Assembly (NCBI GenBank): GCA_017849455.1
Contig: JAFIGX010000026.1
Location: 124,001-188,000 of the forward strand
DNA from: Pseudobacter sp.
GTDB taxonomy: Bacteria > Bacteroidota > Bacteroidia > Chitinophagales > Chitinophagaceae
DNA: 64,000 bases
Reading direction: 5' to 3'
Position 1 is the first letter of the stretch. The number at the start of each line of letters is the position of its first letter. The position numbers were made by a program, and so were the translations under genes. Below, piece after piece: positions 55,104 through 63,847 of the stretch. The notes below the pieces were generated by a model, which saw only the letters and a program-made list of their open reading frames with translations, was not told where the DNA came from and searched no databases.

Positions 55104-57551
55104 ATGCGACTTATTCCGTTTCTGATATCCGGAGTGATAACAACAGGTTTGGTCATAGCCGGAAGCAAGCCCTGGGGCAGCGTACCTCCAATGGGCTCTT
55201 TCCTGAGCCCCCAGCATGGTTTCTGGCAAAATGCCGAATCAGTAAGCCAGGATTATAACCTCGACCTCAGTTTCTCCCAGTTGAAGGACAAGGTATCCGT
55301 TTATTTCGATGATAAGCTGATCCCACATCTGTTTGCACAGAACGATGAAGACCTGTATTTCGTTCAGGGTTACCTGCATGCAAAGTTCCGCCTCTGGCAG
55401 ATGGAATTCCAGACACATGCCGCTGCGGGCCGTCTCAGCGAGATAATTGGCCCCGGCCCCGATTCCGCGGTCCTGAACTATGATCGGAACATGCGCCGTC
55501 TCGGGATGGTCTACGCCGCCAAAAATTCATTACGGGTAATGGAGAACGATCCCGGCACCCGGTCGGTGCTCGATTCCTATACAGCAGGTGTCAACGCCTT
55601 TATCAGCAACCTTTCTTCCAGCCAGCTACCGATCGAGTACAGGTTGTTGAACTACTCACCTGAACCTTGGACCAATCTCAAGACCGCTCTCTTCCTGAAA
55701 TACATGAGCTACGATCTGGCCGGTTCCGAAAACGATATCGAATACACCAATGCAAAATCAGTGATCGGGAAAGCGATGTTCGACAAATTATATCCCTTCC
55801 AACCGGATTCCCTCGATCCTATCGTTCCCAAAGGAACTGCCTTCGCCGCCGCAACAGAACACCCCATAGTACCGGCCAAAGCAGATTCAGCCTATTTTCA
55901 CTGGAAAGACAGTGTGCCCATCACCGCTATCCACAAACCAGATAAACGCAATGGCTCCAACAACTGGGCTGTGAACGGTACAAAAACACGAAGCGGCCAT
56001 CCCATCCTTTGCAGCGATCCTCACCTGGGCCTCAACCTGCCTTCACTCTGGTATGAAATGCAATTGCACACACCTCAAAGCAATGCTTATGGCGTGAGCT
56101 TTCCGGGAGCGCCTGCCATCATCATCGGTTTCACCGATCAGATCGCCTGGGGCGTTACCAATAGCAGCCGCGATGTAAAAGATTATTATGCCATCCGCTT
56201 CAAAGATGAAAGCAGGAAAGAATACTGGTTCAACGGCGCCTGGAAAAACGCCGACCTCAAGATCGAGACCTATAAAATAAAAGGCGGAGAACCGGTGGCC
56301 GATACAGTGGCCTATACTGTCTTCGGGCCCGTGCAGTACGACCGGTCATTCACAGGAGCAGGGCGAACACATCCCGATATGGACCTTGCCGTGCGCTGGA
56401 AAGCGCATGACGGATCCAATGAACTGAAGGCTTTCTACCTGCTGAACCGCGCCACGGGGTACGATGATTATCTCGCCGCCATCAAACATTTTACCTGCCC
56501 TGGCCAGAACTTCGTATTCGCCGCCAAAGACAATACCATCGCCATCTGGCAACAAGGGGAGTATCCCGCCAAATGGAAACGCCAGGGCGATTTCATCATG
56601 CCGGGTACCGATAGCAGTTATATGTGGCAGGAATGGATACCGCAGGCCGAAAACCCCCACCTGATCAATCCGGAAAGAGGATTCGTAAGCAGCGCCAACC
56701 AAATGCCCACCGATACCACCTATCCTTATTACCTCGGCGGGCATTACGATCTCTACCGCGGGTTCAATATCAACCGCAAATTGAGAGGCATGTTCGGCAT
56801 TACGCCGGATGATATGAAACAGATGCAGGCAGACAATTACAATGTGCTGGCCGAGATCGCCGTTCCGCTCCTGCTGAGGAATATCAGGGTAGAGGGATTG
56901 TCGGAGGAAGAGAAAAAATACCTGGAGATCATGCGTGCCTGGAACCTGCGCAATGACCCGGCAGAAAAAGGCGTGGCCGTTTTCAATAGCTGGCTCGACA
57001 AACTGGAGGCGGAAGTATGGAGTGATGAATTTGCCCAGGTGCCTCAGCCCTACGAACTTCCTCAGATATATACCCTGGTGGAAGGCTTGCTGAAAGACAG
57101 CGCCTATCCCTTCATCGATAATCATAATACGCCGGAAAAAGAAACCCTGTCCGATGTGGTGACTACCGCCTTCCGGAAAGCAGTGCCGGCCCTGGTAAAA
57201 GCAGATCAGCAGGGAACGCTGGAATGGAGCCGGTTCAAAGATTCCGGCATCAGGCACTTGTTGAGGCTGGCGCCTTTCAGCCGGTATCATCTCACCACCG
57301 GCGGCGGCAAGCATATCATCAATGCCACCGAACAATTCCATGGACCAAGCTGGCGGATGATCGTTCACCTTACCGATAAAACGGAAGCGTATGGGATCTA
57401 TCCCGGCGGACAAAGCGGTAATCCCGGGAGCCACTATTATGAAACCTTCATCGATCAATGGGCAGAAGGAAAATACAACAGGATATGGGTAATGCAGGAA
57501 GATGAAGCGAAGGATAAACAAGTAAAATTTAAAATGCAGTTCAATAAATAA
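55104..57551 (+). CDS. Penicillin acylase family Ntn-hydrolase
   Basis: An 815-residue periplasmic N-terminal nucleophile hydrolase. The precursor is cut autocatalytically before Ser285 in RNGSNNWAVNG, giving alpha and beta subunits. The DPHLGLNLPSLWYEMQL block and GFTDQIAWGVTNSS are typical of the beta subunit, and GGQSGNPGSHYYETFIDQW is the conserved late motif with the Gly-Asn oxyanion region. Such enzymes act on penicillins, acyl-homoserine lactones or other amides; the substrate is not evident. Size and layout match the family. A signal peptide is at the N-terminus, and a small membrane-protein gene follows 7 bases later. Confidence 0.92.
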   Translation: MRLIPFLISGVITTGLVIAGSKPWGSVPPMGSFLSPQHGFWQNAESVSQDYNLDLSFSQLKDKVSVYFDDKLIPHLFAQNDEDLYFVQGYLHAKFRLWQMEFQTHAAAGRLSEIIGPGPDSAVLNYDRNMRRLGMVYAAKNSLRVMENDPGTRSVLDSYTAGVNAFISNLSSSQLPIEYRLLNYSPEPWTNLKTALFLKYMSYDLAGSENDIEYTNAKSVIGKAMFDKLYPFQPDSLDPIVPKGTAFAAATEHPIVPAKADSAYFHWKDSVPITAIHKPDKRNGSNNWAVNGTKTRSGHPILCSDPHLGLNLPSLWYEMQLHTPQSNAYGVSFPGAPAIIIGFTDQIAWGVTNSSRDVKDYYAIRFKDESRKEYWFNGAWKNADLKIETYKIKGGEPVADTVAYTVFGPVQYDRSFTGAGRTHPDMDLAVRWKAHDGSNELKAFYLLNRATGYDDYLAAIKHFTCPGQNFVFAAKDNTIAIWQQGEYPAKWKRQGDFIMPGTDSSYMWQEWIPQAENPHLINPERGFVSSANQMPTDTTYPYYLGGHYDLYRGFNINRKLRGMFGITPDDMKQMQADNYNVLAEIAVPLLLRNIRVEGLSEEEKKYLEIMRAWNLRNDPAEKGVAVFNSWLDKLEAEVWSDEFAQVPQPYELPQIYTLVEGLLKDSAYPFIDNHNTPEKETLSDVVTTAFRKAVPALVKADQQGTLEWSRFKDSGIRHLLRLAPFSRYHLTTGGGKHIINATEQFHGPSWRMIVHLTDKTEAYGIYPGGQSGNPGSHYYETFIDQWAEGKYNRIWVMQEDEAKDKQVKFKMQFNK

Positions 57552-57558
57552 TATACCG

Positions 57559-57897
57559 ATGAAATTCATCATCTCCATACTCGTCACCTCCTTATTGAGC
57601 TTCGCTGCCGGCCTGTATTTGGGCTGGTGGAGCATTGCGCTGGCTGCTTTCATTGTAGCACTGGCCATTCATCAACGGCCGTTCAGGGCCTGGCTCTCAG
57701 GTTTTCTGGGGCTATTCCTGCTGTGGGGTCTGCTGGCCTGGTGGATCGATGTGAGCAACCAGCATATCCTCTCGAAGAAGATCGCAGAGGTATTGCCGTT
57801 AGGCGGTTCCACTTTCCTCCTCATCCTGGTAACTGCCTTTTTCGGTGCAGTGGTGGCAGGCTTTGCCGCCCTCACAGGAAGCTATCTGAGAAAATAA
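57559..57897 (+). CDS. Small membrane protein of unknown function
   Basis: A 112-residue protein with four hydrophobic helices (IISILVTSLLSFAAGLYLGW, ALAAFIVALAIH, WLSGFLGLFLLWGLLAWW, LILVTAFFGAVVAGFAALTG). It follows penicillin acylase by 7 bases and is in its operon. The sequence has no recognised motif; possible roles include a stabiliser of the acylase or an unrelated membrane component. Confidence 0.7.
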   Translation: MKFIISILVTSLLSFAAGLYLGWWSIALAAFIVALAIHQRPFRAWLSGFLGLFLLWGLLAWWIDVSNQHILSKKIAEVLPLGGSTFLLILVTAFFGAVVAGFAALTGSYLRK

Positions 57898-57925
57898 AGT
57901 GAGTTGTTGTTAGTCAGGATCTTGA

Positions 57926-58133
57926 GTTGACCACGAAGGCACAAAGGCACAAAGGAAATGAGGGTGTATTTCCCAATGATTGACCTGCCATTTATCAAAC
58001 TGCCTTTGTGCCTTAATAAGGTGTCCGATATCACAAGTGTTTGGAATCCCTATCAAGGCACGAAGCTACCTTCGGTAGTGCTGAGTAAATTGCAACCCCC
58101 AATCCTTTGTGCCTTTGTGCCTTCGTGGTCAAC
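57926..58133. repeat. Family E palindromic octamer element
   Basis: A perfect 31-base inverted repeat (57926-57956 against 58103-58133) holds octamers AAGGCACA and AAGGCACG-like units and encloses 146 bases. It lies between two plus-strand genes, 28 bases after the upstream stop. A 64-codon frame (57958-58152) lies in it but looks like a chance translation of the repeat. Confidence 0.9.
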
Positions 58134-58246
58134 ACAATATCTTCATAAGTAATAACTCCAACAACCGATTGTTAAAAGTTCCTGAAATAACTTTTTCCCA
58201 ATAATGCCTGTAACCTTTGGCTGCTATATTCGTTTCAATACTCGAT

Positions 58247-60784
58247 ATGAAACGAACTGTACTCCTTTCTTTTTTACTGGCTGCATTCTCTGTAACTTAT
58301 GCCGGGCGTATATCCGGCCGGGTTATCAATGATAAGGGAGAAGTATTGCCCTATTCTTCCATCCTGGTGAAGGGCACCACGCTCGGCACTACCACCAACA
58401 ATGCAGGACTGTATTTTATCGACCTACATCCAGGTACCTATACCATTATTTGCCAATATGTGGGTTATGGCAAAGCTGAAAAAACCGTAACAGTAGGCGA
58501 TGGCCCGGTGACGCTGGATTTCCGTTTGTCGGTACACCAGACCGTCATGAAAGAAGTAGTGGTAAGGCCCAACGCAGAAGACCCTGCCTATGAGATCATC
58601 CGCAATGCCATCAAAAAAAGAAAAGATTATTTCGAGCCGCTGGATTCCTTTACCTGTGAGGCGTACATCAAAACGCTGATCAAGACCCGGAAACTACCGA
58701 AACGCATCTTTGGACAAAAGATCCCGGACCAGGACCGGAAAGAAATGGGCGTCGATTCAATGGGCAAGGGCGTTATTTACCTGTCGGAATCGCTGACGAA
58801 GATCGCCTCCAAAAAACCGGGCAAACTGAAACTGGAAGTGCTGTCGGGCCGCGAAAGCGGATCATCTGGCTATGGGTTCAATTTTCCCACCTTCATCAAT
58901 TTTTACAGCAACAATGTAAATGTGCTGGTCACCCAGTTGAACCCGCGTGGGTTCGTTTCGCCCATTGCAGACGGGGCACTTAATTATTACCGTTATAAAT
59001 ACCTGGGTTCTTTCTGGGAAGACGGGAAGGAGATCAACCAGATACAGGTAATACCCCGTCGTAATTATGAGCCGCTATTTTCAGGCACTATCGATATTAC
59101 AGAAGGGGATTGGCGTATCCACAGCCTGGAGCTCCTGCTCACCAAACAATCCCAACTGGAAATACTGGATACGCTTCGCATCCGGCAGATCCATGTGCCT
59201 GTTACGAAAGATGTATGGCAAACCAAGGACCAGGTAGTGTATTTCACTTTCAAACAGTTCGGTATCGATGCCACGGGCAATTTCCTCAACGTATACAATA
59301 AATATGAGCTTGCTCCTGATTTCGGTAGAAAGTATTTCAACAAAGTGGTGGTCATCTATGATACTGCCGTCAATAAGAAATCCAAAGCCTACTGGGATTC
59401 GGTGCGCCCGGTACAACTGGAGCCGGAAGAGATCAGGGACTATACCGTGAAGGACAGCCTGCAACAGGTACGTAAGGATTCTACCTCTTCGAAAAGATAT
59501 ATCGATTCCATGCGCAGGTCGCAGGGAAAGATAACCGTGATGAAAGTACTTTGGGAAGATGGGTTGAGCTATCACAATTATAGTCCTAAACGACCATTCT
59601 CCATTTACTGGAAACCGTTGCTGAAGCAGGTCCAGTACAATACGGTGGAAGGATTGGTAGTGCAGGCAGAAGCCACTTTTAGCCGGAGCTGGCCGAAAAG
59701 CGGCCGGTACATAAGCTTCACGCCACATCTCCGGTATGGTTTCAGCAATCAGCACTTCAATGCCTGGGGCACACTCGCCTGGTCGAAACGGGCATTCAAT
59801 CCTGATGAGCCCGGTGCATCCGCCGGCAGAGGCGCCTGGTCACTGAGCGGTGGAAAAAGAGTAAGCCAGTTCAACAATGCCAATCCCATCAAACCGCTGA
59901 TGAACAGCATCTATACGCTCATCGACCGCCGCAATTACATGAAGATATACGAGAACTATTTCGGATCGCTGACCTATAGCCGGCGATTGGACAATGACCT
60001 GCTCATTACGGCCGGACTGCTGTATGAAGACAGGAGGCCGATAGAGAATACCACTGACTTTTCGATCTTCAAAGACAAGGACAAAGTCTTTACGCCCAAT
60101 TATCCTTTCGAAAAGCTCACGGAACAATTCACCCATCACCAGGCCCTGATAGGAAGGATTGCGCTCCGTTACAGGCCCGGTCAGCAATACATCCAATACC
60201 CCAGCTCAAAAGTTGCGCTAGGCTCCAAATACCCGGTCTTCGAACTATCGTACCAGAAAGGGATTTCGGATGTTCTTGGCAGTGATGTCGATTTCGACAA
60301 ATGGCGGTTCTCCATTTCCGATGATATGAATTTCAAATTGCGGGGAATCATGAAATACCGGTTCAGCATGGGAGGCTTCCTCAATGACCGTAAAGTACCT
60401 ATCCAGGATTATCAGCATTTCAATGGCAACCAATTGCTCTTTGCCAGCCAGTACCTCAATAGTTTTCAGTTGGCCCCTTATTACAGCAACAGCACTACTG
60501 CTTCATTTTATGTAACAGGTCACCTGGAGCACCATTTCAATGGGATGCTCACCAATAAGATCCCCCTGTTCAAAAAACTGAACTGGCACCTGGTAGCGGG
60601 CTCCAATGCTTTTTGGGTGAACCGCAACAACAATTATGTGGAAGCCTTTGCAGGGATCGAGAATATCTTCAAGGTTTTACGGGTGGATGTGGTAGGGTCT
60701 TATCTCAATGGGCATAAAGGTGAAGTGGGTGTCCGCATCGGATTCGGAGGATTGCTGGGAAGTGCTGTACGCTTCAATGATTAA
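58247..60784 (+). CDS. DUF5686 outer-membrane protein with carboxypeptidase-like regulatory domain
   Basis: An 845-residue exported protein. A signal peptide (cut near SVTYAG) is followed by a carboxypeptidase-D-like beta-sandwich (RISGRVINDKGEVLPYSSIL to about 95) and a DUF5686 domain in which EDPAYEIIRNAIKKRKDYFE is the family opening. The second half is strand-rich and ends in a barrel-like segment (VGVRIGFGGLLGSAV). The family is common in Bacteroidota and its role is unknown; it is thought to be outer-membrane associated. Start set at ATG 58247; the longer frame adds 10 codons with no signal-peptide character. The last 11 bases overlap the convergent kinase gene. Confidence 0.85.
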   Translation: MKRTVLLSFLLAAFSVTYAGRISGRVINDKGEVLPYSSILVKGTTLGTTTNNAGLYFIDLHPGTYTIICQYVGYGKAEKTVTVGDGPVTLDFRLSVHQTVMKEVVVRPNAEDPAYEIIRNAIKKRKDYFEPLDSFTCEAYIKTLIKTRKLPKRIFGQKIPDQDRKEMGVDSMGKGVIYLSESLTKIASKKPGKLKLEVLSGRESGSSGYGFNFPTFINFYSNNVNVLVTQLNPRGFVSPIADGALNYYRYKYLGSFWEDGKEINQIQVIPRRNYEPLFSGTIDITEGDWRIHSLELLLTKQSQLEILDTLRIRQIHVPVTKDVWQTKDQVVYFTFKQFGIDATGNFLNVYNKYELAPDFGRKYFNKVVVIYDTAVNKKSKAYWDSVRPVQLEPEEIRDYTVKDSLQQVRKDSTSSKRYIDSMRRSQGKITVMKVLWEDGLSYHNYSPKRPFSIYWKPLLKQVQYNTVEGLVVQAEATFSRSWPKSGRYISFTPHLRYGFSNQHFNAWGTLAWSKRAFNPDEPGASAGRGAWSLSGGKRVSQFNNANPIKPLMNSIYTLIDRRNYMKIYENYFGSLTYSRRLDNDLLITAGLLYEDRRPIENTTDFSIFKDKDKVFTPNYPFEKLTEQFTHHQALIGRIALRYRPGQQYIQYPSSKVALGSKYPVFELSYQKGISDVLGSDVDFDKWRFSISDDMNFKLRGIMKYRFSMGGFLNDRKVPIQDYQHFNGNQLLFASQYLNSFQLAPYYSNSTTASFYVTGHLEHHFNGMLTNKIPLFKKLNWHLVAGSNAFWVNRNNNYVEAFAGIENIFKVLRVDVVGSYLNGHKGEVGVRIGFGGLLGSAVRFND

Positions 60785-62501
60785 GCTTTCCATTGGTAGC
60801 GGGCCTGCGCACTGGCTGCAGGAACTGCGATAGCGTTTGTTGCAACTCCTCCTTTGCCAATGGCTTTTCCATGAAACCATCTGCCCCTGCGGCGATCAGG
60901 GCATGTCTCGATTCCCTGAAGGGATCGCCGGTGGCAACGATAACGGGTATATGGCAGAGCAGGGGATTTTCTTTCAGCTTCCGCAAAGTTTCTTCCCCAT
61001 CCATCACCGGCATATTGTAGTCGAGGAGAATGATATCAGGAAGATCGTTCAATATCTTTTTCAGCGCTTCCTGTCCGTTTGAAGCCGTGGTGACGCGGCA
61101 GCCCAATGACTGAAGCATATCGCTGACGGCCATTACCGTCAAAGTATGATCATCTGCCACCAGTACGTGCACACCTTTCAGATCGGCTGTTCCGGTTGGT
61201 CTTGCTGTAGCGCCCGCCTGCAACGGTAGGGTAATGGTGAAGGCAGTGGTGGCTTCGGGATCGCTTTCTACCTGTATGGCCCCGCCCATCGATTCCACTT
61301 TATTTTTGACGATATACAGGCCAAGGCCCGTACCTTCCGCAAATTTGTCCTTGCCCGTTACAAAAGGATGGAAAAGCAGCTCACGGATATCCGGAGGGAT
61401 GCCTGCTCCTTTGTTGCTCACGCGGACCATCCACTGGTTGGCATGACGGTTCACTTCCAGGATCACCATGCTGTTCTTGTGCGCATACTTGATGGCATTG
61501 GCCAGCAGGTTGGTGCTGATCTGGTTGAGCTTTAATGAATCGCTCACGATCATATCGGGCATTGTATGATCGACGAACAGTTTCAGTTGAATATTCCTGG
61601 TCCCGGCGATCACACGGTTCACGGAAACGATATCCGAGAAAAAACTCCGCAGGTTGAACTCGGCTGTCTCGGCCGTTTCCATTTTCCCGGCTTCGATCTC
61701 TTCCATGCTCAGCACATTATTGACGAGGTTACTGGCAGTGTCTCCCGCAGCCTGTAATTGTGCCAGCAGTTCCCGTAGTTTGGCAGGTTGCTCGCTTTTC
61801 TGCATTTCCCGTTTGATCAATTGAATGGCCACGGAAACCACATGCAGCGGTGTCCGCAGGTCATGTGTTACCTGGTAGAGATATACTTTCTTGTAATGGT
61901 TGGCCTTCTTCAACCGGATATTGCTGTCGTTGCTGCGCACATAAGGTCTGGATACCACGGCAATGATGCAGAGTATGGAGATCATGGCAACTGTATGTAT
62001 GATCTGGATGGCCGTTGTGCTTACCGGGATCTTGGCCACTGCATGTTCATAGTAATTGACTTCGAGGAATACCATGGCCACCATGGCGCACACAAAGGCG
62101 AACGTTCTCAGTATTGGTTCTTCGAAGATGAGATAGATCATGGCAATAGGGAAGAGGATGGCGAATTGCAGTTGTATGTCTTTCCCCAGCAGGTACCCGA
62201 AATACATGATCACCAGACATTGTACGAGGTAGAGGACGATAGTGGCGAGTAAGTGCCGTTTATGATAATTGAAGAAGATGACCGAACCGTTCAGCACGAA
62301 TTCGATGAGCAGTGGGAATAATACCACCTGCCGCCACTCCAGTAAGTACAGGATGGGCCAGGCAACAATAAACAAAATGATCCCGAAAGTTAAGCTGAGC
62401 GTATTGACCAGCCGGATGCGGTAAATGGTTTCTTCATCCTGCAGGCCATCTGTGCCGGCCTGGCGAATGAAGGTCACAATAGCTTTGAGCGAAGTCATCA
62501 T
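60774..62501 (-). CDS. Hybrid histidine kinase with C-terminal receiver
   Basis: A 575-residue membrane kinase. Residues 1-200 contain about six transmembrane helices (TLSLTFGIILFIVAWPILYL, LLATIVLYLVQCLVIMYFGY and others). HisKA has the phosphoacceptor His213 in VTHDLRTPLHVV, HATPase_c has NLLANAIKYAHK, SNKGAGIPPD and GTGLGLYIV, and the C-terminal receiver has Asp494 in ILLDYNMPVMDG. With no phosphotransfer domain it may pass phosphate to a separate protein. Start is ATG 62501 or 62498, chosen because the longer frame overlaps the trhO leader. The 3' end overlaps the DUF5686 gene by 11 bases. Confidence 0.9.
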   Translation of the reverse strand: MMTSLKAIVTFIRQAGTDGLQDEETIYRIRLVNTLSLTFGIILFIVAWPILYLLEWRQVVLFPLLIEFVLNGSVIFFNYHKRHLLATIVLYLVQCLVIMYFGYLLGKDIQLQFAILFPIAMIYLIFEEPILRTFAFVCAMVAMVFLEVNYYEHAVAKIPVSTTAIQIIHTVAMISILCIIAVVSRPYVRSNDSNIRLKKANHYKKVYLYQVTHDLRTPLHVVSVAIQLIKREMQKSEQPAKLRELLAQLQAAGDTASNLVNNVLSMEEIEAGKMETAETAEFNLRSFFSDIVSVNRVIAGTRNIQLKLFVDHTMPDMIVSDSLKLNQISTNLLANAIKYAHKNSMVILEVNRHANQWMVRVSNKGAGIPPDIRELLFHPFVTGKDKFAEGTGLGLYIVKNKVESMGGAIQVESDPEATTAFTITLPLQAGATARPTGTADLKGVHVLVADDHTLTVMAVSDMLQSLGCRVTTASNGQEALKKILNDLPDIILLDYNMPVMDGEETLRKLKENPLLCHIPVIVATGDPFRESRHALIAAGADGFMEKPLAKEELQQTLSQFLQPVRRPATNGKLNH

Positions 62502-62623
62502 TATGACAAGGTTTAGAGTGGTAACTATTGGAATGATCAGTAGCCGTTCGGATCTTGTGAAAGGTTGGGAATTGATTATCAGCGCAGACAAACGAATGTA
62601 CGAAAAGTATTGCCTTTTTGATA

Positions 62624-62631
62624 TACCTTTG
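62624..62631 (+). promoter_or_regulatory. Candidate -7 box for trhO
   Basis: TACCTTTG matches TAnnTTTG and lies 52 bases before the ATG. The -33 element at the proper distance is not clear. Confidence 0.4.
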
Positions 62632-62640
62632 CCCCGTTTC

Positions 62641-62677
62641 AAAATTTTGACTGCCAGGCAAGCAGTCGCAAAATTTT
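62641..62677 (+). other. Strong leader hairpin just before trhO
   Basis: AAAATTTTGACTGC and GCAGTCGCAAAATTTT pair as a stem of about 14 base pairs with a two-base bulge, ending only five bases before the trhO start codon. It would cover the ribosome landing area and may control translation. Confidence 0.5.
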
Positions 62678-62682
62678 ACCAG

Positions 62683-63726
62683 ATGGCGATTCTACACAAC
62701 CGTATCTCCCAGAAGGAGTTGAAAGAGCGTTTATACCAGGAAACGGAACCTCGTACTACCATTTCTTTCTACCAGTACTTTCCTATTGACGAGCCTCAAC
62801 ATTTTCGTAATGAGCTTTACCAGGCCCTGCTTGGCCTGCATGTCTTCGGGCGTATTTACGTTGCCCGTGAAGGTATCAATGCGCAGGTAAGCGTACCTGC
62901 CAGCCGTTTCATGGAATTGAAAGAATATCTCGAAACGGTCCCTGCATTGATTGGCCTGCGACTGAATGTTGCGGTGGATGATGATGGCAAATCGTTCTGG
63001 GTGTTGAAAATAAAAGTGCGGGAAAAGATCGTGGCAGATGGGATCGATGATCCTTCTTTCGACATGCGAAAAAAAGGAAAATATGTGAATGCCGCCCAGA
63101 TGAATGAGTTGATGAATGATCCCGATACCATCGTCGTGGATATGCGCAACCATTACGAATTCGAGGTAGGTCATTTCGTCAAAGCCATCGAAGTGCCCAG
63201 CGATACTTTCCGTGAGCAGTTACCCATGGCCGTTGAAATGCTGAAAGACAGCAAAGACAAAAATATAGTGATGTACTGTACCGGCGGCATCCGCTGTGAA
63301 AAGGCCAGTGCCTATATGCTTCACAATGGTTTCAATAATGTATTCCACCTCGAAGGGGGCATCATCAATTATGCGCAGCAGGTAAATGAGGCAGGAATGG
63401 AAAGCAAATTCATCGGCAAGAATTTCGTATTCGACGACAGGCTGGGGGAGCGGATCACCAGCGATATCATTGCCCGCTGTCATCAATGTGGCCAGCCTGC
63501 CGATACGCATACCAATTGCAGGAATGAAGGCTGTCATCTACTCTTCATCCAGTGTGAAGCCTGTGCTGCCAAATACCAGGGCTGCTGCAGTACTGCCTGC
63601 TATGAAATAATGCAATTGCCGGAGGAGCAGCAGAAAGCTGCCAGAAAGGGAGTAGTGAAAGACCGGAATGTGTTCAATAAGTCGAGGAAGCGTCTGAACC
63701 ATGATTTGAAGGATTTTAAGGATTAG
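62683..63726 (+). CDS. trhO: tRNA uridine(34) hydroxylase (rhodanese-like TrhO/YceA)
   Basis: A 347-residue enzyme that hydroxylates U34 in tRNA, an early step to 5-carboxymethoxy or methoxyuridine. The N-terminal TrhO domain (TEPRTTISFYQYFPIDEPQH, then HVFGRIYVAREGINAQVSVP) is followed by a rhodanese domain with Cys199 in YCTGGIRCEKA, and a C-terminal Cys-rich zinc-finger-like region (CHQCGQPADTHTNCRNEGCH, then CEACAAKYQGCCSTAC). The ATG at 62683 fits the family start (MAILHNRISQKEL). The final NHDLKDFKD and stop codon come from repeat D2, as also in the DUF62 gene. Confidence 0.92.
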   Translation: MAILHNRISQKELKERLYQETEPRTTISFYQYFPIDEPQHFRNELYQALLGLHVFGRIYVAREGINAQVSVPASRFMELKEYLETVPALIGLRLNVAVDDDGKSFWVLKIKVREKIVADGIDDPSFDMRKKGKYVNAAQMNELMNDPDTIVVDMRNHYEFEVGHFVKAIEVPSDTFREQLPMAVEMLKDSKDKNIVMYCTGGIRCEKASAYMLHNGFNNVFHLEGGIINYAQQVNEAGMESKFIGKNFVFDDRLGERITSDIIARCHQCGQPADTHTNCRNEGCHLLFIQCEACAAKYQGCCSTACYEIMQLPEEQQKAARKGVVKDRNVFNKSRKRLNHDLKDFKD

Positions 63727-63847
63727 GAGGAAAGGTCGTTGAGGGTTTGAAATACTTCATTATTATCGAACTCATTTATCCAAGAGATCTTATTCAATCG
63801 GCGAATTTTCCTCCTAATCCTTAAAATCCAACAAATCATGGTTCAGA
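63693..63847. repeat. Family D 155-base palindromic element, copy D2
   Basis: The element is the same length as D1 and close to its reverse complement. Its arms (63693 onward and about 63806-63847) match except for two bases. It supplies the last nine codons and stop of trhO on + and the last few codons and stop of the lactonase on -. Confidence 0.95.

Noticed and set aside
57958..58152. 64-codon frame inside repeat E
   Set aside because: It reads through the inverted repeat; the end (CAFVPSWSTQY) is a translation of the repeat arm.
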